Assembly (NCBI GenBank): GCA_031002005.1
Contig: JARYHS010008074.1
Coordinates: forward strand, 176,476,494-176,540,493
Length of the DNA stretch: 64,000 nt
Reading direction: 5' to 3'
DNA from: Vandiemenella viatica
Taxonomy: Eukaryota > Arthropoda > Insecta > Orthoptera > Morabidae
Made by a program: the position numbers and the translations under genes. Numbering within the stretch: position 1 is the stretch's first letter; each line of letters opens with the position of its first letter. Below are positions 37,021-46,735 of this stretch, in pieces. A model generated the notes under the pieces. The model was not told where the DNA came from and made no database searches. It saw only the letters and a list, made by a program, of their open reading frames with translations.

Positions 37021-37940
37021 AAAATTTGATATGAAGGGCCTACTGTAATTTATTCTATATCCAGCTAAAGATTTTATACTTGTATTTGTCTTTGACTTAT
37101 GGCAGAAATGTACAGCTCAACTGGATCTAATTTAAAAAACAGATTATTTCTAAATCTACATATATTCTTTACAGCTCATCAAATTGTGGGTAGCAGAGGG
37201 TGTTTTCCATCAAAACTAATCTCTATGCGTTCCTATCCAGTATGGATCTAGGGGAAAAAAATTCATATCGGAACTAGTGCAGTAAATATTTCTCTAATCT
37301 TATCCCTCCTATCATTGCGTCCCAAATAGGTTAGTGGGCGAGTATTTCATCACACCAGTAAATAAAAGCGGGTGTTTCACACCTGTCATGAGTTTATCAC
37401 AGAACAGTGCCATAGTTAGTATCAGCTGCATAAGCATTAGAAGAAACCAGTTTATGTTATTAACTTGTCACTGCCAGAAAAAATATAAATTATAATTTCC
37501 TGTAACTATCGATACTAAACACAGGTTTACAACAAAGCGAAAAATAAGAGATCATTCCAATCATTCGACTAAATTCTTTCATGCTGAGATTAACCATATT
37601 TTAACAGATCTTAAACAACCAACGACAGTAGTAAAAGAAAGTAACTAAACTCGAACTCAGGTCCCCAAGTCGAGCCCCCATCTTATTTTGCTTTTGTTGT
37701 GTTTTATTCTGGTAGCATTTAAATATCAAAAGAAATAATTTTGAACTGTATAGCACTGGGGAAAAAAAACAGTATTCAGCCATTTTAGTCATTAGTGCTT
37801 TCTACATGAGTGAAAGTTTTTTCAGAAATTCATTAAACAATGTTTTTGTAGTGTTACATATAGTAAAGAAACAACCCGTTCACTGCAATGTTTCTAGTAT
37901 TAAGCACTATGTAGTATCAGTGTGTAATTTTACTTTGATC
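37021..37940. other. no gene recognised
   Basis: AT-rich flank to the 3' end of the RT-A retrotransposon. A box B-like motif on the minus strand near 37655 is isolated. Confidence 0.4.
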
Positions 37941-37948
37941 TTCTTCTG

Positions 37949-38748
37949 TTAGTTCTTTTGGTTTGTAGCAATTCTCCACATATGCCACTTCTCTGCCTTC
38001 CTTTTAAATTCTACATAGCTGTGGCATTTCATGTCATTCATAATTTGGTTTAATCTTTCTATGTGGTTTGTTTCTTCTATCTTTCCTTCAATAATCACCT
38101 TAAGTAAACCACTGTGACGCAAAGTATGGCCTTTCATCGTGTCTCTTCTTTTCTGTAAGACCTTCCAGAATTTTCGTTCCTCAGAAACTCTTTTGACTTC
38201 ATCATAATTGGTGATATAATACATCCGGCGTATCTTCAACATTCATCTGTAACACCAGACCTCAATTGTCTCCAATTGTTTCCTTTCGCCATCCCTATGG
38301 TCCATTATTCACTTCCATATAGGGTTATGCTCCATACATTATTTTAGAAGATTCTTACTCGTTGACAGGCTGATGTTAGAAGTAAAAAGTTTCTTTCTTT
38401 TATTAAAATGATGTTTAGCTTGGTTCTTACTAAATGATATATGTTTTCTGCTTTTCCCATCTTCCGTGACCATATCTCCAGGGTATCTTAATTCTTTAAC
38501 TTGTTGAATTAAGTGCTCGTGAAATTTTAACTGATTTTGTTTTTGGACTTTCCAGCCGGAAATTAATATTTTGGTATTTTTCTTGTTTATTTATAATAAT
38601 CAATAAGGACCTCTTCTATTTTAGCAAGTGTTTCAATCACATAACTTTCATTTGCTGAAACAATTGCAATATCATCTGCAAATCTAAGCATACCTATGTT
38701 TTGACCATGAATGGAAATTCCTTCCGTTACTTGATCTCTCACAGCTTC
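37949..38748 (-). mobile_element. non-LTR retrotransposon RT-A, 3' part
   Basis: Minus-strand coding contains VTEGISIHGQNIGMLRFADD (catalytic Asp pair in FADD). Frame-broken thumb/connection text follows, and the terminal frame 38242-37949 has GHTLRHSGLLKVIIEG and KRKAEKWHMW. This is the C-terminal region typical of CR1/RTE-like elements. The 5' part of the same polyprotein resumes at 40752, beyond the hAT-like insertion. The split falls between the palm motif SPVLFN and FADD, in the correct order and spacing for a single element. Confidence 0.8.
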
Positions 38749-39220
38749 TAGTCTTGGCATAATAGTTCGTGACTGGCAGCGTTCAGTTTAGTTCTCAGAT
38801 CCTTAGCAACTAAGGTCACTCTTTTAGTTGGTTAGCTCCCATCTCGCATTCCAGAAAGACTGCTCGTTCATTCGCTTTGCTACCGCTACTGCATGCGCTC
38901 TTTTGGTTGTTATTGTAGTAGTTGTTATCGGTGGTTGTCTTTTAAATTGTTTATGGGATCAAAGCGTGTTTTGTATTAATATTCCGGGTAAATACTTTTA
39001 ATGATGAACAGTGGTTACAGTTTGTGTTTTTATCTGTGTCTTCAGTGGAATTTGTCCCCAAGGAACTGTTTACTTTTTGATGACATCATAATAAATAATA
39101 TAAAACAATATATTTTAACTGATATACATTACACTACTTCACACCATCCCATTGTAGAAGTCATATTTTGATACTCATTTTACGTTACAAATATAAGCTA
39201 GTACCCGTTAGCAATGTACT

Positions 39221-39760
39221 CTTCTTCTTCTTCTTTCGAATAATCCATTTGGAGGGTACGATAAATTAACTTTGGCTACGTTTCTTTGTATTTAATTTTC
39301 TTTGCTTCCAACCTTCCTTCATTATTCGAGAGAGTTGTTCCTTTTCTTCCTGGGTCCATTTTCGTCCATTTAAGTTTTTCTGTGTTTCCTGAAAACCTGC
39401 CTTTTAAATTACTTCTCGAAAAAGTGTTCTGTTATCTGTTATATCTGTTTTCTCTCCAACGATTTTCATGTCCTTTTCAGTTTCAGTGAATCGTGTGGGT
39501 TTGGATTTGTAATTGTTTAGTAAGGTTAAGATCTGTTTCGTTAGTCGATTACTAACCATTCTGTATATATGTCCGTTAAATTGAAGTCTTTGTTTCCTCA
39601 TTATAACTTAATTTTTCTATTTTCAAATACAGTTCACGGTTTGGTCTTAATTTGTGTTCAGCATTACTATTATGTTTAGGTCCCAGTATTTTCCTTGAAA
39701 TTCTTCTTTCTACTTTTTCCAGTTTTTCAAGATCCCCATATCTTACTATTACTACTATTA
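39221..39760 (-). mobile_element. RT-B non-LTR retrotransposon, 3' part
   Basis: Minus-strand text includes RRISRKILGP, QFNGHIYRM and RLTKQI, the same series as in the 29387-30613 copy (RRIIRKIIGP, KFYGHIYRM, RLTKQIF). A (GAA)n-like 3' tail lies at 39221-39240. Upstream coding of the same element continues at 40336-40486, separated by SINE D and RT-C. Confidence 0.72.
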
Positions 39761-39784
39761 CTATTACAATTACTCCGCGATTCA

Positions 39785-39965
39785 CTAAAAGTGTTTGGCG
39801 GAGGGCGCATTGCACCTATCAGGAAGGGAAATGGTTTGGAAGGGATATACGGGATATGGCAGGTGGCGCCAATGGGCTATTGTGAGGAACCATCCCAGCA
39901 TTCGCCTGGAGCGATCTAGGGAAACCATGGAAAACCCAGATCAGAATGGCCAGAGTGCTTTATCG
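39785..39965 (-). mobile_element. SINE family D, inserted in RT-B
   Basis: Shares ACCATCCCAGCATTCGCC and GGGAAACCATGGAAAACC with the copy at 33605-33908, plus an upstream GTTTGGCGGAGGGCGCATT. It interrupts the RT-B element. Ends are not sharply defined. Confidence 0.62.
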
Positions 39966-40078
39966 GAAGCTACTCCTGTCCGATTTTGTGTTTACTCGCC
40001 CGGTAAATCCATTCTATTCCATTCCCTAATCGCTCGTGGAAAAAATGAGTAGAGAAATGAATCGGTTCTGGCCCTGAT

Positions 40079-40335
40079 TTATCTTATCTTATTTTCGCGG
40101 TCATTCCGAGATATGAATGTTGCTGGTAGCAATATTTGTTTGCTGTCATTCCGAAACACGTCAGTCGAGAATTTTTCAATTAGCTTCCGTCGAGAGCAAC
40201 GCCTTCGGTGCTCCAGGTCTTCCCAACCTAACTCCTTCAACATGGCACTTACGCTTTCCCTCCAACTATATATACTTCTCACGAATCGGGCGGCTCTTCT
40301 CTGGACCATCTCTAATGCCTCCATTGCTGCCGAAT
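40079..40335 (-). mobile_element. CR1/jockey-like retrotransposon fragment RT-C
   Basis: Minus-strand coding: LEMVQRRAARFVRSIYSW, SMLKELGWEDLEHRRR with a substituted residue, and ILLPATFISRNDRENK. This matches the distal region of CR1/jockey-type proteins, as in the copy at 59795-60245 (VQKRAARFVSGNYRRTQS, IKELEWDSLQDRR). It is joined in frame to RT-B text at about 40335, producing an open chimeric frame of 135 codons. Confidence 0.72.
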
Positions 40336-40486
40336 ACAACGTTTCTGATCTAACCACTGGTTGATAGTGCTTTAGTTTTGTGTTCCAGTATAAAGATTTT
40401 TTGCTATATACGTTCTTTGTCATATGAAATGCTCTTTCCATTTTATGTATTCTAGTTTCTAACAGTATATTATTATTATAAACCAT
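40336..40486 (-). mobile_element. RT-B non-LTR retrotransposon, upstream part
   Basis: MVYNNNILLETRIHKMERAF through SLYWNTKLKHYQPVV and SETLYSAA aligns with NKMKKAFGQTCNIYNKKNIG, QSKIRHYNTVIKSNALYATE in the 29.4-kb copy. It continues in the 39221-39760 part once the two internal insertions are ignored. Confidence 0.65.
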
Positions 40487-40751
40487 ACAAAACCAACATT
40501 CGCCACGTCACGTCAAAACTTGACAGTCTTAGATAATACACTCCACTAACTGAAGTGAACTGAACGATGAGAAACGCATGTAATGTGACCAGCTAGGGCG
40601 GCGCCACGCTTTTGTAGTATTTCGATCTTCGGAAAGGAATCTAACGATCTAAGGAGCGAAAGATCTGGGAACTAGTTCGCGGAGTTCGTCTGTGGAAGCA
40701 CTCTTCCGAACTAGTTCGTTCGCGAACTACACAAGACTAACAAACAGTTTC

Positions 40752-41769
40752 CAATTCTTGAAGGTGCGGATTAAATAGAACAGGGGAAATAATGCAACCT
40801 TGCCTTAACTTTTGATTCCGCTTTGCATTTTCCTAACCGGCTTACCACAGTTTCATTCAAATAGAGTTTCCATATAATTCTTCGATTTTTGGACTTTAGT
40901 ACCATTCTTTTCAGGATTGAGAACATCTTGTTCCAATTGACATTGTCAAAAAGTCTGATCATGGTCAATGGAGGCTGCATAGATATCATTGTCTTTCCTT
41001 ATACACTTCTCGAAAAGAACTAAGAGCCAAGATTGCTTCTCTAGTGCCTCTTCCCTTTCTGAAATGAAACTAGTTATTGGTTAGCTCTAGATCAATCCTC
41101 TGTTCAGTGCGACTTTGGCCTATTGATGTTAAACTTTTATGTACGTAATAAACCGAACTTAGCGTTTGAAAGTCTTCACATTTATTTCCAAATGTTTTCT
41201 TTGGTATATGAACTACAATACTCTTCTCAGAATCTTTGGGTATTTTTCCTGTTTCATATGTGTCACAAATCAGTCTGTTCAATAAGTCCTCTGTTTTACT
41301 CTCTGACGTTTTTGGAAGTTTAGCTGAAATCTCATCTATCCCTGGAGCTTTTCTCTCTTTCAGCAGTTCTAATGCTTTATCAAATTCGTACCTCAAAATA
41401 GGGTCTTCTAAAACATTTTCATCCACATCTGTTTCGCTTTCCAGTGATGATGGATTAACTCCTTCGTCGTCATATAAAATTATAAGCTATTTTCTTCATG
41501 TTTTGGAAATATCTTCTTGGTCATACATAATTTCTTCTTTTAATTCCTTATTCCACCAATTTTATTTCTAGCGTCACTAAAAAAAATGGATTTTTTATAC
41601 GCTCTCTCATAATTACCTTTTCTGATACGCTGTTTTACTTCCTTGCACTTGTCCTGGTGATAATTACCTTTAGCTTTCTTGGCTTCCCTGTTGATTGCAT
41701 TTCTGAGACTTCTATACTTCCGTTGCCACTCTGTTTTAGAATTCTTATACTTTCTCTTTTTATACATCA
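40752..41769 (-). mobile_element. non-LTR retrotransposon RT-A, 5' part of reverse transcriptase
   Basis: Minus-strand pieces in order: MMYKKRKYKNSKTEWQRKYR (41770 downward); EFDKALELLKERKAPGIDEI; GKIPKDSEKSIVVHIPKK; FDNVNWNKMFSILKRM; and QGCIISPVLFN near 40800-40770. These are the linker and RT motifs 0 to about 4 of a CR1/RTE-like polyprotein. The catalytic FADD follows at 38690 after the hAT-like insertion. The first codons overlap the right edge of the Helitron-like element. Confidence 0.85.
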
Positions 41770-44660
41770 CTAGCAGTTACCCGCGACTTCGTCCGCGTTG
41801 AAAAGTGTTGTAATATAAGATTTTCTTGAGAGGTCTGGTTGCTCAGTGGTTAGGGCGTCCAACTGGAGATGGAAAAGTCCCCAGCTTGAATTCCAGTCTT
41901 GGCGAGGATTTTCAAAGGTCCCTAGCTTGACCTTCACCTCTGGCATAGGTTGGTGTGTGATGTGAATTACGCCAGAATACTCACTTTGTTCTGATTCCGT
42001 GTTGAACTGTGGGTCCTCTATGTCCGGTAGGATTACTGGGTTACGTTAAGAGGCTACGAAAGGGACTGATTCCGGAGACGTAAAGAAGTCTTGTCACCAG
42101 GTCAATACGACCATACAGTTTATTTAAGAGCTATTTTTATTAGTAATAGTAGTAATAAATGTTGCAATAAAATAACAAAAATCTATTTATGTTCCACAAC
42201 TACTTCACTGAATTGATAAAGCAGTAAAAATATACAGTTTGTAAGGAGTATTTTCAGTTTAATATATCCGTATATACAATATTGAGGATTTGTCTCCTAG
42301 GTTTTGGCTATTTTCATAGCCCTAGTTTTCTTAAATTTCGTTTACCCAACATCTCTTAAAATTACTAATTTCATCACGCGAATAAAAATGAATATAGTTT
42401 TAATTAATGGAAGCTCAAAACGTCAAAATATTAGCAATACATTGATGGAATAGACTAAATATCAACAAAAAAAAAATACTAACATCCAAACAGCAAATAA
42501 ATACTTAAGTGGCCCAAGGACGTTCATTTCCATTAGTAAAATTGCGATACTAAAAATGAATATTTTGATTTGCATTGAGTACTGAAAAAAAATCTTTAAA
42601 AAAGAAGAACTTAATTTCCTCTTTGAATTTTTTTTTTTTTAGGATATATTGGTTCCATCAACAGAAATTTACATATTATAGTAGTAAGTATAGTAGTAAT
42701 TGATTCTTTTATCCATAATAATCAGAGGTATTGCGGTAATGGTTTCTCTATCTCTGGAAACAACTGAATTGCCTATATACCAGTTTACTATAGTTCATTT
42801 GTTTCGATCCATTAATTCTGCGCTAAAATATAAATTTCAATATTAAAGTAGTAATAGATTGTTTCTTCATATTCGGTTTCTTATTCTGCATACAGAATAT
42901 AATGACTACCGGCGAATTACCACTCCGCTTTTCCGCCACTCCACTACGGTATCTGAATAAAACATTGATAAATTTAAAAAATTTACTTCGGGCAACGCCG
43001 CATGGTTCTGCTAAATCGTCCAAGCTTAATATAGATCTTTTGATACAATATCGGTACAAAGCGATACATGATGTCACTAAAATGGCGCTCATGAAAGAAG
43101 CTGAATAACTAATAATGTTTCAGTTCTCATTCTGGCCCAGGCTGCGTTTTAAAATTACCGCTAGAAAATCAAAGCTTCTATCACTCGCACATTAATACAT
43201 TCACTATATTGTATGTTAGTGACGTCATGAATAGCGAAATAAACTTTACTTATTATTAACGCAGTAAATTAAATACTGAATACGTCTAAAACTACATTCA
43301 GCCGCATGAACTATGTCGTCAGCTTCATGACAGTTATTGAGGTAACGTAATTAAAAAATTTATGCTAAAATGCTTTTAACTTACAGTGTACAACGGAAAG
43401 TCCACAATTCTCTACGATCGTTAATATTGCAGGTCAAATGTACATCGCGATAAAGTTAATTATATTGCTCGTGATTTAGTAAGGTGTATAATGAAATTAA
43501 TTGTCATAGTAATTTATGATATACTAATTAGGAATTTTGATACAGAAAATTCTGTTACCACTCGAAATGTAGGTCCAGAGCATTTAATGTGTTGAGATGT
43601 GTTCGTATCGTTTGATTTTGTAGCGGCAGTATTAGCAGAAATGTGGTTTGGTTGAAATGTTGCCTGGACCAGAATGGTTTTTGTTACAGCAGATGGCAGA
43701 AGGAATTTAGTTGTTATGCTCCCTGCAAATGAGGTGTATTGTGTTGTAAACGACTTTCAGTGTTACTTCATGAAACAATAAGTTTCTACATTAGCCCATT
43801 GAATACATTCGTTTTAAGTGTAGCGTTCGATAGATATTTGCAGAATATTGAACAGTAAATAATAAGCAGTACTATTCGTACAAAAATTCTTAACAAAAAA
43901 TAAAAAGGGTTAGTTAAGTTTTAAATTTCGGCAAAAATAATTTGTAATACACAGACTGTATAGTAACAAAAAAGAAACAGGAAATAACTTAAACCGAGAT
44001 AGAATGGAATCCTTTACATTTTTATAAATACGACATTTGGGGCACGACCATTTTGCACTTTCAGTGAACCGACTTTCGTGCTGGTATACTCATAGCATTT
44101 TACTTTTTTTCCAAGCTTTGATTTTTTATATTTATTATAACGCATATATTACGAACGAAATTATGGTTAATATTTGATATGTCATAGTATTTTATGTACG
44201 CAAATGAAAACATCTCTTTGCGAACTTGACAATACCTACCTTTCTTTTTTTAATTTAAGGTTAAGAACAGATTTATATTTCCTGCTTGTCAAGTGCGTCA
44301 GTTTTATGGCTTTTAAACTAAACACAAACTTGCATATGTAAGTAGGTTTTTGCTATTATTTCTGACTTTGAGAAGTAGTGTTTGCGATTTACTTAAAAAG
44401 CAAAGAGTAAACGTGGCACGGCTATCTACGGAGTAGGAAACTCTTTGTTGCTTCCGAATTGATATTAATGGCAATTTCTAAAAGAACTATGCGTTTTTGC
44501 GGGATAAAATCTATCCTATTGCACTTCGCACGCAATTAACTGACTTCATGCCAAATTTCATTCAAATATGTTGAGTTATTAAGGCGTGATTGACTGCCAA
44601 CGTACATCCAAACACACATCCGAACTTTCTCATTTTCTCATTTATAGATATATAGATAGA
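41770..44660 (-). mobile_element. Helitron-like element inserted in RT-A, 2.9 kb
   Basis: On the minus strand it starts with A/TCTATCTATATATCTATAA at 44660 and ends GCGGGTAACTGCTAG/T at 41770. An imperfect hairpin (CGCGGAC GAA GTCGCG) lies about 12 bases before the end. TC start, CTAG end, subterminal hairpin and A/T insertion are Helitron hallmarks. Bridging the flanks restores an open RT-A frame (TKDMIK joined to MMYKKRKYK), strong proof of both ends. No Rep/helicase gene was seen. A SINE C copy lies inside. Confidence 0.78.
41829..42055 (+). mobile_element. tRNA-derived SINE, family C
   Basis: Box A-like GGTTGCTCAGTGGTTAGGGC and a degraded box B (TTGAATTCCAGTC) are followed by a body with GATTTTCAAAGG, GACCTTCACCTCTGGC, GTGTGATGTGAATTACGCC and GATTCCGTGTTGAACTGTG. 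The same body occurs in minus-strand copies at 52375-52805 and 59281-59425. It sits within the Helitron-like element. Confidence 0.65.
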
Positions 44661-44740
44661 TTTTAATCATATCTTTAGTAATCCCGTCCTTTCTTTACTT
44701 TTATATCTACCCAACATTTTTTTTAAATCCCTGAAACTGT
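44661..44740 (-). mobile_element. RT-A coding upstream of the Helitron insertion
   Basis: Minus-strand text RKDGITKDMIK reads directly into MMYKKRKYK across the Helitron-like insertion. Further upstream the frame is broken (FQGFKKNVG with stops), and the endonuclease was not recognised. Confidence 0.65.
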
Positions 44741-46472
44741 CAAGTCATTGACTTACTAAATGGGACATTTTTTTTTATGTGGTACACCCAATAATGGAAA
44801 TTAATGTTTCGTCAATTTGTTAAAGTGATTTGAAGTACTGTTCCAGATGGCCAAAACAAATGGAAACCTTGTTTAAAAACAGTATGACCCTCCAAAATTG
44901 AAGTAGTTATCGTAGCAATTACGATGGGATGAGATGGAATGGAAAAAGGCATTAAAGGTATTTGCTACCTAAAACTATATTGATGAGACGTTGCAAACGA
45001 AAGGTATGGTGACCCAAAGAATGCAACTCACATGTAATCGAGAAGCCATAAAATTCTTGGACCAGACCTTGGAAAGAAGTTTATTGAATTTCCCTCAAAA
45101 TGGAAGCTAATTTCTTTTGGATAAAGGTGACTTAGGAAGCGTGACACTAATTTTAGCAATAAAAACACTCTCAAGCAATCATTTCAAGATTATTAAAATG
45201 GAAGGTACAACCTGAATTTCGACTGAGAAGAACTACAAGAAACAAGTTTGGGCAGTAAATAAACCCTCCCTAATTGATAGATAATAATTTGATTTTAGGA
45301 GGACATCAAGATGAGGTAGCATATTCTGAGAGTAAAATTCAGAATGAACCGCAGATTTGGATTCAGTGTACTAAGTGTGTGAGTGCGGAAACCTGAGCGT
45401 ATTGATAGAGAAATATATTATTCTAATTTATGTCGTTAGTGAAAAAACTTATTAATGAAGAAACTTGCCACTTTTTTCTTAGATGGTAAATTTATCAGAT
45501 ATTATGAATGTTAAATAAGCCGAATTGATTATACCACACGGTCAGAGGTTAAAGTAAAATGATTTCCTAATATTTTAAATGCCAATGGATTTTTCTGGTA
45601 ATTTTTTGTATAATTTACTGGGTTCAGACTATGTCTACCTTTTTCTCTGAGACTGTTTTTGCAACTTTCTGTCATTCTTTAGGCTATTTAAAAACATACC
45701 ACAGAATGTATTTCATCAAAATTAAAGTAAACTCAACTCAAAGACAAGTCAGAAAAAAATCAAAATGGTGCCCAACATAGGTTCCTTTCCTCTGTTTAAG
45801 ATATAGCAAAAATCAAGTCAGTAGTAGCAACACGGGAAGGACATTTAGAATTTGAGTAACCTAAACAGATTTCGTTTGGAAATACATTTTCTGAACATAA
45901 TCCATGCCCACTTCCTCAATTCCCGGCTCTAAAAACATGTTGTAAAACGCCTACCTCCGGAAATAGTAAGGATGATAAGATGCTTTATAAAAATGTGTTT
46001 TCATTTCGACTTTATAACAACTATAATGGAATTCGAATTCCTAAAAAAAAAAACAAAAAAACTAGCGTTAATTGTCAGATTCTTACGTTACTCAAAAGAA
46101 GTTATCCCACGCCCCAGCTGCTGCGGGTGAGAGAGTGGAGGCAGACTTGAAGTGTGATTGTAAGTGCAGGCAGGTGCACGCACTCTGCTCAGACACGGAC
46201 GGGCGTTCACGTGGAGTGGCACGAGGGATGAGCACGGCTTGCTTTGAGTGCTGCCAGCACACCCACTCAAGCCAGCCACACGTTTAAATTACTCACATTC
46301 TGATTTCTATTTTATACCGTTCCAGAAGCTACAGTTGAAGAAATTTCTCAACACCGGCTTCGAATATATTAAATTAGTGTTACAGAGACTGTCATGGCTG
46401 GACGTAAACTTTAACGTGGATTCCGAACCATGGTAAGTCTTGATGTAACTGTTGTGTCCCAGAAGTGTTTTT
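44741..46472. other. no gene recognised
   Basis: AT-rich DNA. The RT-A 5' region (endonuclease) would be expected here, but I cannot read one. The GC-rich patch 46100-46270 has no recognised content. Confidence 0.4.
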
Positions 46473-46482
46473 AAATGCATCT

Positions 46483-46728
46483 ACCGAGCGTGGTGGTGTA
46501 ACGGATAGCGTTCTGGCCTCGCATTCGGGAGGACGGCGGTTCGAATCCCCGTCCGGGCATCCAGATTTGGGTTTTCCATGGTTTCCCCAAATCACTCCAG
46601 GTGAATGCCGGGATGCTTCCTTCAAAAGGCCATGGCCGAATTCCTTCCCATTCCTTGCCCCCATCCTTTCCCGTCTCTAAAAACCACGTTGTTAAAAAGG
46701 GACGTTAAACTGTTACAAAAAAAAAAAA
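46483..46728 (+). mobile_element. tRNA-derived SINE, family A, young copy
   Basis: Flanked by the exact repeat AAATGCATCT (46473-46482 and 46726-46735). The head is ACCGAGCGTGGTGGTGTAAC with box B GGTTCGAATCCCCGTCC. The body CCAGATTTGGGTTTTCCATG leads to GGCCATGGCCGAATTCC, then the A-type tail (AACCACGTTGTTAAAAAGGG, ACGTTAAAC) and an A-run. The near identity to the copies at 52.5 and 62.0 kb shows recent activity. Confidence 0.92.
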
Positions 46729-46735
46729 TGCATCT

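Larger units (their letters stand above)
38749..40739 (-). mobile_element. hAT-like element inserted in RT-A, carrying nested retroelements
   Basis: The right end on the minus strand is TAGTCTTGTGTAGTTCGCGA, with subterminal CGAACGAACTAGTTCG. The left end on the plus strand is TAGTCTTGGCATAATAGTTCG. Flanks ACAGCTTC (38741-38748) and ACAGTTTC (40744-40751) match at 7 of 8 and are the proposed target duplication, with four extra bases at the right junction. No transposase was recognised. The interior holds RT-B, RT-C and SINE D pieces. The element lies exactly between the two halves of RT-A's reverse transcriptase. Confidence 0.6.

Noticed and set aside
42960..42995. Possible third Helitron 3' end (GCATGGTTCTGCTAA)
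   Set aside because: The following base is not T, no hairpin or 5' partner was found, and it lies inside another element.
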